The position numbers and the translations under genes are program-made. Below are positions 34,794-47,180 of a stretch of DNA of 64,000 nt, in pieces; within the stretch, counting starts at the first letter, position 1, and each line of letters begins with the position of its first letter. A model generated the notes under the pieces. That model had not been told where the DNA came from and made no database searches. It saw nothing but the letters and a program-made list of their open reading frames with translations. This DNA comes from Echinometra lucunter (lineage: Eukaryota; Echinodermata; Echinoidea; Camarodonta; Echinometridae), in contig CM057162.1 in assembly GCA_029962745.1 (NCBI GenBank), forward strand, positions 10,199,243 to 10,263,242, in the 5' to 3' direction.

Positions 34794-34839
34794 CCACCAC
34801 TACCCCCTATCACACTTTACCCTATGTCAAACTTGATCT

Positions 34840-36031
34840 CTACTGGAATAGGCTGAAATTCTTCAATCATAATTGTCTGGTCACAAGTTGCTGTGTGTTG
34901 ACCCTCACAGACGGTACATTTTTTCGGTTTAAGATACAGTACAGTGCAGTACAGTACGGATACTATACCCCCCCCCCCCCCCAAAAAAAAAAGAACACTC
35001 TGAATCCCTCCTCAATTCCAACCAAAACTAACCTCACGTCATTCCTTACCTCTTAACTACTTAACAAGTAGTTAAGTTCATTTATCTTAATTGTTTTGTA
35101 TCAGTAATATTTATCCTGTTTTTGCTGTTTTAAGCCATTTAATATACCGGTATTGAGTAGACAGATCACCTGTGCGCTTAGAAACACCCATATTAAGCAC
35201 CCTATAAATGACATTATTATAATCATTACTATTGTTATTATTATTATTATTATTATTATGCAGTAGACTGGAATTCTTTATTTACATTCAATGGATCAGA
35301 AGCTGCAGTGTTTTTGACCCTAAGCAAATGCACAGTAAGAGGATACCGTAATCCCCTCTCTGCCCTGCCTCCCCCCCCCCCAAAAAAAACCTCACCCTGA
35401 ATCCCTCCTCAACCCCACCCAATCCTATCCTCCAATCATTCTGTACCTCTTCTGGAATAAGTTAAAATTCCTTCTTCATATTCATCTAAACAGCAACTGC
35501 TAAATTGCACCCTTTAGAGCCGGTACAGCGAGGAGAATACTGCACTTTTGTAATCCCCCCCTCCCAAAAACAAAAAGAAAAGTAAAAAAAATAACAAACA
35601 AACAAACAAACCAAACCAAACCAAAACCAAAACCAATCCAAAACATAAATAAAAAAAAAAAAAAAAACCCTGAAGCCCTCCTAAACCTAACCCTACCCCT
35701 TGTATAATTTTACCTCTTCCTGTAATACCTTGGAATTCTTCATGCTGGAATTCTTCCTTCCCATTTTTTAGATCAGAAGCTACCGAGTTTGGGCCCTCAT
35801 GAAAGGTACAGTACGGAGGATACCTTACACCCCCTCCCCTTCCCCCTTCCCTGATTCACTCCTTAACCCAATCAATCCCTCTCAAAGCCCATACATTACC
35901 TCTTCAGGAATAGGTTGGAATTCTTCATTCAGATTTGCCTGATCAGAAGCTGCTGTAATTTGGCCCTCTGGGAGGTTATAACCTGAGGGAAGCAATGGCG
36001 TGGACGGCTGCTGATTGTTACTGTGACCAGG
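34840..36031 (-). repeat. Exon-copy array, copy B
   Basis: Units 2 to 6 of the array described for 18171-19481 recur here; unit 1 would fall in the gap. The C-run/A-run lengths in the linkers differ from copy A. Confidence 0.75.
35900..36031 (-). CDS. Internal exon (NEEFQPIPEE), copy B
   Basis: Allelic counterpart of 19350-19481 with the same splice sites (acceptor CTCTCTACAG, donor GTAATG). Two silent differences: an Ala codon GCA for GCG and a Thr codon ACG for ACA. The protein sequence is unchanged. Confidence 0.8.
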
Positions 36032-36619
36032 CTGTAGAGAGAAATGTAAATAGTCGTAAAATAATTGCAAAAATTGATCTTGGTAATAAACTCAGAAGCA
36101 CAATTCAACACAATGAAGTATGGGGCTTGGATGTTAAAATCAGTTCCAAGATTTAGGGAATGCCAAATCAAACTTTAAGAAAACAAAGAATGCAAAAATT
36201 ATCCGACAAGAATGAAATTTGGTTTTGTCGTATCTTCATCTCTTTGTTTGTTAATGAGCTTTTTGATAATCTACCGGTATGTCTCTCATTATTGTCAAGA
36301 GAGACTTTGAAAAGTATGGACAAATTCAAAGTAGAGCGGTGCTGATGACGGTTTTCTGCAAAAGTTTCTTGAATACCTATTCACAGTATTCATATGATTG
36401 AGAGGATCAAACCTGCAGAAGGTTACTTTTGGAAAAGAAAGTCCTCTCATGCTTCCTGCTTGAAATCATCAAATTTTTGTACCATTTTCCTTGTAATTAT
36501 GTTGTAATGCTCCTGATTAAAACCACTGTTATACACATTTTGAAGAAAAAAAAAGACGATTATAAAAAAAGTAAGGACAAAATTAATCTCTACCATATAG
36601 GTGATCCAACAAGTGCTCT

Positions 36620-36777
36620 GGGCCCTGTAACACAAAGATTTGCAATCAATCGCGAAGTTGTAGCAGCTAATCAAGACCATTGTTTCATGTGCATCTCATT
36701 CAAAAAGATGGCTCTGGACCAATCAGAATGGTTGTTTTAAATTTCCGACTGACCACAAACCTTTGTGTTACAGGCCC
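36620..36777. mobile_element. Short MITE, GGGCCCTGTAACACAAAG ends (copy B)
   Basis: Allelic copy of 20077-20234. Confidence 0.65.
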
Positions 36778-37815
36778 CTGATGTCATTTGATCTGGCAAC
36801 ATTTGCTCTGGTGATATTTGAATGACAATGGTTTTAAGGCTTTAAAAGGTTTAGGTTTAGACATTGGGTTACACCAAGGTATAATACGTGGTTAGTTTTT
36901 TTAAAAGAAAAATTCCAACAATTTAAGAAATTTAGTGGGAAACACTTGTTGCAGAGCGCATACATGTGTATTGCACAACAGCCGGATAATATCATCCCAT
37001 ATTCTTATTTCAGATCAAGAATTATGAAAAAGAGACTTAAGACTAATTATTTGGTCTGCGTTTAATGTTACAAAATATAGTGGGAAGCACTGACTGTCCG
37101 GGAGCATCAGTCATATTCACCCTTAATTTCTTTGTTTAGAAATTAATCTAATTCAAATTGTAATTAGGGACAAATCCAAAATTGAATTAAAAATTATAAG
37201 CAATAAGGTTGATTTCTAAATCTATTAAAGATTTTTAATCAAATTTTGTTCCTTTCCCCGATCCAAGCTGAAGAAATTTAGAGTGAAACTGCCAAAAAAT
37301 ATAATACCATATTTTTATATCTGATCCAGAATTATGTACACAGACTTATTCAACAGGTAATCTCTTTCATTTAACAAGGCACAAAAAACACAGAAGCAAA
37401 TGCACAAGACATGTGACAAGCTGTGAATGCAACATACAATGAAAACTCTACGATGAACAAACAACTACGCACCGCTTCTATTTATTGACATAATCTACAG
37501 TCTCTGAAAAGGTCAAGCGACCCCCTCGAAAACTTCTAGCTAATGACGACCCTCTGACCTCTACGCTGTGAGGCATCATGGGAGAAAGACAAAGTCATGG
37601 TATGGTGTTTTTGAGCAACTCTAGTCTACACATGCAGACCATATTCTGTAAAGTGCTGAACTTATCATTTGCTACATAGTAAATATCTTTAACTGCTTTT
37701 GCAAGTTGCCTTAGCTTTTTACCTTAGAGCTGACACATTTTTATGACTACTAATAGTAATTTCTCAGGAATACAACATTTTCTGGTACTAATAGGCCTAT
37801 AGCTTTTTACTTTAA

Positions 37816-38302
37816 AGGCATTGGCTAACTTTGTGAGCAGCCGATTAGATGAAACGTGTATGAGTACTTGTTTATTTGTACTCAAAAACCCTGAAACCAA
37901 CCATAATTTGGAATGAAGAACTGTTTGTAAGATGCAATCCACGATTTTTTATTACATGTACTTTTGATCTGGTCTCAGAGACGATAAATAGAGGACCATT
38001 TTGCTCGAGTTAAAAAAAAAATGTTAGGGCCTATCTGTCTCCCTCCACGTGATACAGCAATACACACAGTACAGTCTGGTGAGCCATGTGCGCATGTGCA
38101 CTCCTTACGTCTCATCTGTGCAAACAACCCTTATATATTTTTCAAACATTGGTTCACATTTCTAATATTCAAAAATACTTCCTGTGGATATTATTCTTTG
38201 AAACTTTCAGACTGGTATTTTTACACTATAACCCTTATGTTTATCTCATTTTCAAGTAGCAAAATGAGTTTCAAAAAAATTATAACATGTTAACCAATGC
38301 CT
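37816..38302. mobile_element. AGGCATTGG-family TTAA MITE, full length
   Basis: The 487-bp copy lies between TTAA at 37812-37815 and 38303-38306. It is allelic to the internally deleted 268-bp copy at 21256-21523. Confidence 0.85.
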
Positions 38303-38410
38303 TTAAATCATACATGTATTTTGAATGGCTGTAACGAGACTTTGCTTTTTATTATTCAGAGATATATAGCCATGATGGTGGACAAAGGGTCTTTTCAGAC
38401 ATTATGTTAA

Positions 38411-38897
38411 AGGCATTGGCTAACTTTGTGAGTAGCTGATTTCAAAAATTCTCAAACTAAGATGAAACATGTGCATGAGTACTTGTATTTGTACTCAAAC
38501 ACCCTGAAACCAACCATAATTTGGAATGAAAAAGTGTAAGTTAAATGCAAACAGTGATTTTATTATCCATTGTCTCACGAGACATCACTGAGAGGACCAT
38601 TTTGCTTGAATTTGAAAATGCCGTTATGTCCTTCCCGTCGCGTGATACGCCAATACACAGAGTACGGTAAGGTGAGTCATACGCGCATGCGCACTCCTTA
38701 TGTCTATTCTGTGGAACCGACCCTCATATATTTTTCAAACATTGGTTCATATTTTTTATATTTAAACATACTTCCTGTGGATATTATAATTTAAAACTTT
38801 CAGACTGGTATTTTTACACTATAACCCTTATGTTTATCCCATTTTCAAGTAACAAAACAAGATTTTTTAAAAATCATATCAATGTTAACCAATGCCT
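38411..38897. mobile_element. AGGCATTGG-family TTAA MITE, haplotype-specific insertion
   Basis: A second 487-bp copy, about 100 bp from the previous one and in the same orientation. TTAA occurs at 38407-38410 and 38898-38901; the other haplotype has one TTAA at 21628-21631 and no element. This shows the duplicated target directly. Confidence 0.9.
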
Positions 38898-40308
38898 TTA
38901 AGAGCCAAACCACTCTTTATGTTGTAAGTACATGAGGGACAATATTATCATTTTTGCATTATTTGAAGTTGTTCCTTCTGAATTGAGATTCAATTCAGAG
39001 TGGTCTGTTCATGTAAGACTAGCCAGCCTGATCTTTTCAATAACAGTCATTGGGTGGAGGATTCATACATAGTGACATTTGAAATCACATACCCTTACCA
39101 TGACTCAAAACATATGAATGACTGGGCCATGACATCTACCAAGTATATGTATGTACTTACGTCATGGACTTCTATTAGGGGTGCACTCCATAATGCCTCC
39201 AAAACAGTGAAGATCTATAGATCACCCGAAAATGTCAAACAACATGCATTTCTCGCCCCCTTTGTGTTATAAAATGTCTGCCAATCTAAATTACATGACC
39301 CTATTCAATTTTCATTTTTATCTTAATTCTCTTTTTTGATGACCTATTCTAATCTAACTTTGGTATTTTAGCCTCCATATGCCTATTTTTTTTTTTTTAA
39401 TGAAGAATTATGGGAAGAATGTCAAAAAATAATAAGTTGTTCAAACTTTCTACAGTTCTTGAATGCAAAGTTTATCTTGATACATTTTTCCATGTTATCT
39501 TCCAATCAGAGGTAGTCTATCAAACACCTCATCCAAACCCACTAAATCTTCCCTGAGAGCTGAGCTCTTTTTTGTAATGTCAAGAGTATGCCATTACCCT
39601 GTCAAGAGTATGTTGTTTACAAGAGCAAAAATTCAGGAGCACCTTGCAGGGATACTAATGAGCTACAGGGGCTTTCCTTACCAGCTACGGAACATAGCTG
39701 TCCAAACCCATGGTTCCGTCATTATTTTCAATACCATCTTCACCACCCTCATCCTATCCTCTCTCCATCCTTGACCCCCCCCCCCCACCCACATGCCTAT
39801 CACCTTCCTTCCAAAAACCCCTCTCATAATTCTGACATGAAATGAGCTGTTCCAGCAAAATTTCTAATCCTGATGCAAATGACTGGCCATGCGCTCAAGG
39901 AAAACTAGATTCCATATTTTCCTCACTACAGCCATAAAGAGTACAAGTAGGCTGCTTCATAATGTATATCCACAATGTGGCTAGGACTGTGCTATCTTGC
40001 CACATTCCCAACATCACTTTCATCTACAATTAAGTAACCAACTATCATCAATTTTTTATTCACACTTTCATGAACAGATATAATTTTATTCGCCATTACC
40101 TTGAAGGATTGTAGGACACTTTATTCCCTGGACACTGTGTTCCTACCCCTCCCCTTTGCAAATTACCCCAATTACCGGCCAGGATAAATCCCCCTCTCCC
40201 CTTAAGCTGAAGGTAACTGAAAGGTGGGGAAGTTGTCCAGATATATGTATGCCAAGGATCAATTTGCTGAGGAACACTGATCATTTTTATACAATTCTGT
40301 TTATAATG

Positions 40309-40431
40309 ATGATGATGATAATAATAATAATAATAATAATAACAATAATAATAATAATAACAATAATAATAACAATAATAACAATACTAACAATTATAAT
40401 AATAATAATAACAATAATAATAATAATAATG

Positions 40432-40486
<55 letters not shown>

Positions 40487-40575
40487 TAATAATAATAATA
40501 ATGACAATAATAATAACAATAATAATAACAATAATAACAATAACAACAACAATAATAATAACAATAATAATAATG
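40309..40575. repeat. (AAT)n microsatellite, expanded allele
   Basis: About 270 bp of AAT/AAC triplets against about 70 bp in copy A. The Ile-rich and Tyr-rich frames here are artefacts. Confidence 0.9.
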
Positions 40576-42049
40576 GATATTTATATAGTGTACGTATCCA
40601 CTCTCAATCATTATTTCTATGACTAAAGAGTTAACTATAAAAAAAATAATTCTAGTGAACTGAGTTTATTTTCAACCAGACTTTATGAAATTATTAATGA
40701 AAACACACAACACCAACAACAAAGATTAGTACAGACTGTCAACAAAATATCTCTTTCAAGAGAGATACAAAGAAACCCAGATTAAAACAATTCAACTGTT
40801 TAAAAAAACTGAACAAACCTCCACCACAACTAAACAAATATTTATATCATGCAAAAGCCAAGGTGATCATTGTGGACCAATGATTCATACAGATTTTAAT
40901 AATGGACCCGCCAGAGGAAATGGTGAATTTTTATTCAAATATATGTCATAGAAAAATTATGCTAATGACAGTATTTATGAGAAGAAATGCATATCATGGG
41001 AAAACTGAAAAATTGGTTAAATCTATTAATATGATCACTAAAAGCATTGAAATCACACGTAACTGTGGAGAGTACGAGTATTTCCACTGTATCTAAGGAC
41101 ATAGTGCTGTACATACATTTCAGAGCAAGTGATTACCAATTTTTTAAGTGAGAGTAGACACATTTTTTGTTCTTTATAATTGGCAATTATGTTGATATTT
41201 TTAGCTTCTTTATTTTTTCTTGTTCTTAGCTTCCTTTTTTTTTCTTTTTTTTTTCTATAGCAAATGATTACAACTTTTCTCCTCAAACAAGTGCTTGACA
41301 CATACTATTTGCAGATTTAGGCCTTTCTTTTGCTTCACTACTGAGGCTTTTTTTTTTTCTTTCTTTCTTTCCTTTTTTCTTGCAAAGGATCCACTATTTA
41401 CTCCAAAGAGGTACATGTATTCACACTTGAGAGAGCAAGCCTTCTACTTCTGGTCTAACTAAATAGATGATAGAAAAAGGGGTGGACTCCATCAAACCAA
41501 TATTTTTTGGGGAAAAGAGTTAGTTTGAAATAAGTTTAAGAGACAGGATGTTTTATCTTTGAGAAGGCTAGTACATGAATGTAGAGATCAGTAGATACAT
41601 GGTAATGAAAATATCTGTCTCATGAAATCATCACAAACAAATTTTCTGTATAATTTATATATTCTGATAGATTTTCACCCCTTTTCCTCTTATACATTGA
41701 ACCAATATCTATTTCTCTAAATGCACAGGAGTGGAATACACTCTTTGTAATGTTCATATTGCGAACACCTCAATTTGGGGATGAATTCACACCAAATTTC
41801 AGAATAAATCCACTCTCAGTGGTTGAAAGAACTCTTTTCAGAGTGGATTTCACCATCTTTAGAGTAAGGATTTTTACATCAAAATGAAGTGATTCCAAAT
41901 ATGACTCCTACTGGCTTGTTCAGATACGCAATGGTAATTCGCTTCAGAAACCTCTGGTATTTTTCGAATAATAGATGAATGACAGAGGGGGTAGAAGCCA
42001 TGTAACCAAGGTGCTATGGCGTACTCACTGACCCATGTGATATACACTC

Positions 42050-42301
42050 TTATTTCTGCGGAGTCAAATTTGACTCGGAATGGCGTCAGCTGGGAGTCAA
42101 CTCTATTCAGAGTTAAAGAGACTAGGATTCCGAATTAATGTGACTTGGAATGGAGTTACTTTGACCCAAATTTAGTCAATTCTCAATTGACGCCACACCA
42201 TTCCGTATCAAATTAATTCAAAATCAGAGTCACTTTAACTCCGAATAGAGTTGTCTCCCAGCTGACGCCGTTCCAAGTCAAATTTGACTCCACAGAAATA
42301 A
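42050..42301. mobile_element. Palindromic MITE, TTATTTCTG ends (copy B)
   Basis: Allelic copy of 26578-26833 with small differences. Confidence 0.7.
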
Positions 42302-42453
42302 CAATGTAAGATACAGACATTTGGTGACCAGCACGCTTTTAAAAGAAAAAAAAAAATTGTTTATTGTTGAAAGCAGTTAACCACTACAAATATGAACAAG
42401 CCTTAAAAAGAGTGGATTTTCATCCCTGCACATAGACACAGAGTATGACTTAC

Positions 42454-42582
42454 CTTGCTTGATATCATGTTATTCGCAGCCTTCTGCAGTTGTTTCTCTA
42501 GCACGTTTATTCTCGTTTTAATTCCATTTATGTCCTTAAGCAGTTTTTCTGACGGATTATTTGAGTACTCATTTTCCGTTTG
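42454..42582 (-). CDS. Internal exon, short coiled coil, copy B
   Basis: Allelic counterpart of 26985-27113 with the same splice sites; the only base change is silent (a Gly codon, GGA for GGG). Confidence 0.8.
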
Positions 42583-43671
42583 CTGCAGGCGTTCAGAGTG
42601 CAGAGGAGGGGAAAAGAGATATGAAATGGATGCAAAAATGTGAAAATCAACAAGCAAAGAAAAATAAATGGAAGAAACAGACAGAGGGAACATGAACAAT
42701 TAAGGCACACGGAAAGAATGAAGAAAACAGTTCACAAAACGAATCAGAATTCAGGCAAGTGAAGGCATGAAAGCTTTCTACAGTAGTTTGGGGAAAGAAC
42801 GCACTAGTTACATTTTCAAAGCATTATTAGTAGGCCCGATTCAAGAACTACGTGCCCAAGAAGTTCTCTATATGAATAATACAATTTATACCAGTTACAT
42901 GCAAACATAAATTGAATATATGAAAACCCTCCCCCATGTCAAATTACATACAGTACAAATCAAATTAGAAATGTATCATTAAATATATTAAGCTGTAAGG
43001 TACTGCAATGTCATTTCAATCAATGAAATTCACACCAGGATTTTTCCTTTTGGTGGCTAATATCTTTAGATTCGAGCAGCAACATATCTGGTCATGAATG
43101 CTTAATTTACAGTACTACAGAGTTGCAGGTTTTTTTTTGTTTTTTTTTTTTGGGGGGGGGGGGTTTGTTGGCTGAATCATTGTACCAAGTAAACATTTTC
43201 TTGTCCGAAAATCACCCATGAAGAAAAATCCGAAAAATGGGCTTACAAAGTTGGGGAAAGTCCAGTACCTAAGCGCGATAGGCATATTTAGTACTTTGTA
43301 CATTGTTTAAGAGCAATCTTTCCCTTATTTTCAAAAAGCTTTCAAGCATTCAATGCAAATGTCACGATGCATACAACAAACCAACAATCTGGAACAAAAA
43401 CAGACAAATCTCCATCACAAAAACAAGGAAAAAGATACAAAAGAAAGAACTAATGAGTGCATGACATTATCATGTTACCCAAATTCCAACAAATTTGAGA
43501 GTGGAGGATATCATGCAATTTTTTGCAACAAGTTGACCATTTTCTCTTTTTTGAAGAATTCTGAAGCAGACAAAAGCTTGTGAACAGCAAATGGCAAGCC
43601 GAGAGCAATGCAGAGCAGGAACGAAGGATTGATCTTTTTTTTCTCTCTCTCTCTTTTCTTTCTTTACTTAC

Positions 43672-43821
43672 ATCAATGGTTTCAACATCGATACTTTTCT
43701 TCCGTTTATGATGCCATGCTCTCTTTTTGACGGAGGGGGACTTGGGGGCCTCAAGGTTAGTAAGGCTCTGGGACCGTTTTTTGTGCAGACTGGATTTGCG
43801 TCTGCTAAACGGAGAGGCCCA
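43672..43821 (-). CDS. Internal exon, Ser/Lys/Arg-rich, copy B
   Basis: Allelic counterpart of 28234-28383, identical over all 150 bases, with the same acceptor and donor. Confidence 0.85.
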
Positions 43822-44004
43822 CTAACAGTCAGCCAGAGGAAAGGGTTTCAGAACCAAATAAAAAGGGATGGGAAATAATAAGTAATAAAACAGAGAAGAA
43901 ATATAAAGGTGACATGACTCTACGTTTACTGCAATTTGTAAAAGAACCAACCAAGCTGAATACAGAAATTGAAAAATAAACAAAATTTATCATTTATACA
44001 TTAA

Positions 44005-44380
44005 CCCATTCATGACAGAGGTCCACATTTTGTGGTTTGGCCTAATATCTTTTGATGCAGAGCCTTAAAAATCATACCAAATACAAGAGCAGAAAGAGCA
44101 GAAAATTCTACACAAACTGTGCCCATTTTGGTTGCGTCAAAATTTTTTAAAAGAAAATAAGCATTAAAATCCTTCAATTGGCAATGCCATGGAAAGTTTA
44201 AAATCACCGTTTTCTCAGCAAATTGGCAACTTTTTGACTTCTCATCATACTTTCTGTCAATTTATATTCATTTCAGACACATGACGTTATATAAGAAAAA
44301 TGTAGCAATAAAACAATTTGCCAATTTGAAGAATAAAAGCTGATCAAATTAGGCTTTAAATAATTCCTGTCACGAATGGG
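44005..44380. mobile_element. CCCATTCGTGACAG-family TTAA MITE, haplotype-specific
   Basis: A 376-bp insertion with ends CCCATTCATGACAG and CTGTCACGAATGGG between TTAA at 44001-44004 and 44381-44384. The other haplotype has a single TTAA at 28563-28566. It is the cleanest member of the family that also occurs at 6872 and 57921. Confidence 0.9.
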
Positions 44381-44717
44381 TTAACTGAAACAAAATTCAC
44401 AATACCAAAATACAATACTCAAAATGGAAAGGAATTTTAACATTTAGCATAAGAGAAAGAATTCATTAAAAGGGAGAGAATATTTCACACCACAAAGCAA
44501 AAAACACCTGTATATAAACAATATTTAAAACATTTCTAATTTGTCAAATTTGAATGATTGAGAAGCAAATGATTGAATTTCTGCAGATATCTCATATTTC
44601 ACGAAATATGCAGAAGAAAGTATACACTTCAGATGACAGATATCTGTGTCACTGTCCACTTTGAAATGATTGCACACCCTCATGGCAAGCAGGATACTGT
44701 GCCTGTTTAGAACTAGA

Positions 44718-44985
44718 CACTATGAACATGACCGACAAAGAAAGTGGTCAAAATAAACAACCTCCCATTCTGCCCTTTACAATGGTTCGGGTAGTCAAAA
44801 GAACATCCCTTCACTGCTATTATGTTTAATCAGTAGTTCCAGGTGAATGTGTATGTTACACCTGTTCCACATATTTTAAATAATAGCAGTGAAGGGATGT
44901 TCTTTTGACTACCAGAACCATTGTGAAGGGTAGAATGAGGGGTTGTTTATTTTGTCCGCTTTCTTTGTCCGTCATGTTCATAGTG
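44718..44985. mobile_element. CACTA-ended foldback MITE, haplotype-specific
   Basis: A 268-bp insertion with inverted arms of about 105 bp starting CACTATGAACATGACCGACA and ending with the complement. It is flanked by AGA at 44715-44717 and 44986-44988; the other haplotype has one AGA at 28898-28900. CACTA ends with a 3-bp duplication are the hallmark of the CACTA (EnSpm/CMC) superfamily. No coding sequence. Confidence 0.85.
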
Positions 44986-46123
44986 AGAAAGGCATTAACT
45001 CATATCACCTGACACAGAATCAAGCCCTGCTCACACAAGGCATCATTTGCTGATGTAAGACCACGTCAGTGACTGTTGTGGTTTTTGCATATCAGAGAAC
45101 AGTGATACCAATGAAAATGATTGCAAAATGAACATTTTTAACAGTACTTTTGATAACTAGCATGATAGTTAATAATGGCCTTGACAGGTTTGATTGGAAC
45201 AAGTAATGATGCAATCAAAACGGCGCCTTGTTTGCGCTGGTCATTAATGCCCTTTCGGTTCTCATGATCTACAAGTGTTTTTACATGGAATCATCTATGC
45301 AGGCATGACTAAATGAGAAATTCACGATAGGGATTTCAGCAAGATCTTTGAAACTTTCTTGCCACACAAAAATTTGAAATTGCAAATTTCGGGCACACAA
45401 AACTGACTTGGTAAAGTTTCAATCGCATATTAGAACCATTACACCCCAGTCACAATGATTTAACCGACAACAGACAAGATGAAAATTATCAAAATTTTAC
45501 TTTGTTGAGAATGACAGAAAACTATTGCAATTCCAAAAGGGCTTTACAGCGATATATGCTACATCCACAGGCAAAAATTTCAAACTTTTTCAAAATTCCC
45601 CTGTCAGAGAAAGATTGGCGTAGCATTCTACTAAACAAATAACTTCATAAGGGCATAATGAGCATATGTCTGTCAACCTGCGCAAAGGTGTCTCTATCTG
45701 TACAAGCCTAATTCTCCGCTTACTGCAACATGAATTCTTATTCAACAAACAGTGCACCTTGCATCAAAAATGAGTGTAAAATAGCATGCTGTATGAGCTG
45801 GCCTGATTTTTTTTTCTTCTTAATTATTGTCTATAAAGGGTGAGCAAGGCAAGGCAACTAGGGTATTTCAGCCAGGAGACCTTTGTGCAATTTAACCTCT
45901 CCACCACAGGTGCACTTAAGGGCAATCCAATACTTGAACTGGATACTACAGAACTGCATCCAGAACATGTAGTCCATGTTGAGTTTAGACTAACAAGAGT
46001 ATGTCCTGGGTTTGCCTTTTCGAGGCTGTCAATAATTGCATTCTAGGGGCGGAGGCGTGTAACCCAACCCTAGACTAGCGTACCATCCTTGTATCTTATG
46101 AGATTGGAATCGGAAGCTGTCCA

Positions 46124-46490
46124 GGGCCCCGTTTCATAAGACTTGTTATCAGTAACAACTGCCACATTACTTCTATGACAAATTTGCTCTCAGCCAATCA
46201 GATACAAGGATTTCAGTAGCTTATAACAGTTACTACAACTTGTTATTGATAACAAGTTGTATGAAACAGGGTCCAGGCATGGAGTTACTGGTGCTCTCCA
46301 CCTGTAGTGAACCCCATCTCCTACCACCCCCCCCCCTTCCCTTCTTATTTGCTCTGGGGAGCATTTCATGAAGTGTCTTGTCAGTGATTTTAACGACAAA
46401 TTTGCTCTGAGCCAATCAGATGCAAGGCTTTCAGCAGCTTATAACAGTTGTCATTAAAAATCACCGACAAGACATTTCATGAAACACTCC
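46124..46490. mobile_element. Two adjacent MITE copies, copy B
   Basis: Allelic to 30036-30393. The first spans about 46124-46271. The second (46358-46490) keeps both ends, GGGAGCATTTCATGAAGTG and, inverted, GGGAGTGTTTCATGAAATG. Confidence 0.65.
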
Positions 46491-46844
46491 CTTGATCTCT
46501 ATGTAATTCATTTCATTTCATATGTAGGTACTTATACAAGGCCTACAGAAGTGGGAAAAAAAACAAACAAAAAAACACATAGGCCTACCTATGTTGTACT
46601 ACCTCAACATTTCACTGGAAGTACACAAGATGCATTGTTAACATACAGCAGTATACTGTTTTAGAGAAACTTACCGATCATGTTACTCCTCAGCTAACTG
46701 AACAACAGACCCATTATGAAAGTATAAATACACACAGGGCCGACGGAGGCCTGTCAGACATATGTTGCAGGATTCAAGTTTGACACCTCCGTACTGTCAC
46801 ATGTGCAACAAATGGCAAATCAATCAATTCTTCTATACTCCTCC

Positions 46845-47180
46845 TCTATCTCTCTCTCTCTCTTTCTCCTTCTCACACACTTTATTCGTCTGTCTGTCTG
46901 TCTGTCTGTCTATCCGACATAACAGAGCCTCTTGTGTCTCGTCTGTTTAGTTTTGCTACAGCTTGCATGAGTTTTTCTGTTATCGCCTACCTCCTCACTC
47001 AACTCTTTTAAGCTATACAACATTTCTCTTTCTCTCTCTCTCACACACACCCACACACACACAAACACACACACACACACACACACATCCATCGAACTTT
47101 CATTCACTTATTCATCTATCTATTTATTTATCTATTTATTTATTCATTTACTTATTCATTTATCTATTTATTTATAAATT
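46845..47180. repeat. CT, GTCT, CA and TTTATCTA microsatellites (copy B)
   Basis: Allelic simple-repeat cluster with a longer CA run (about 47040-47088) than copy A. Confidence 0.85.
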
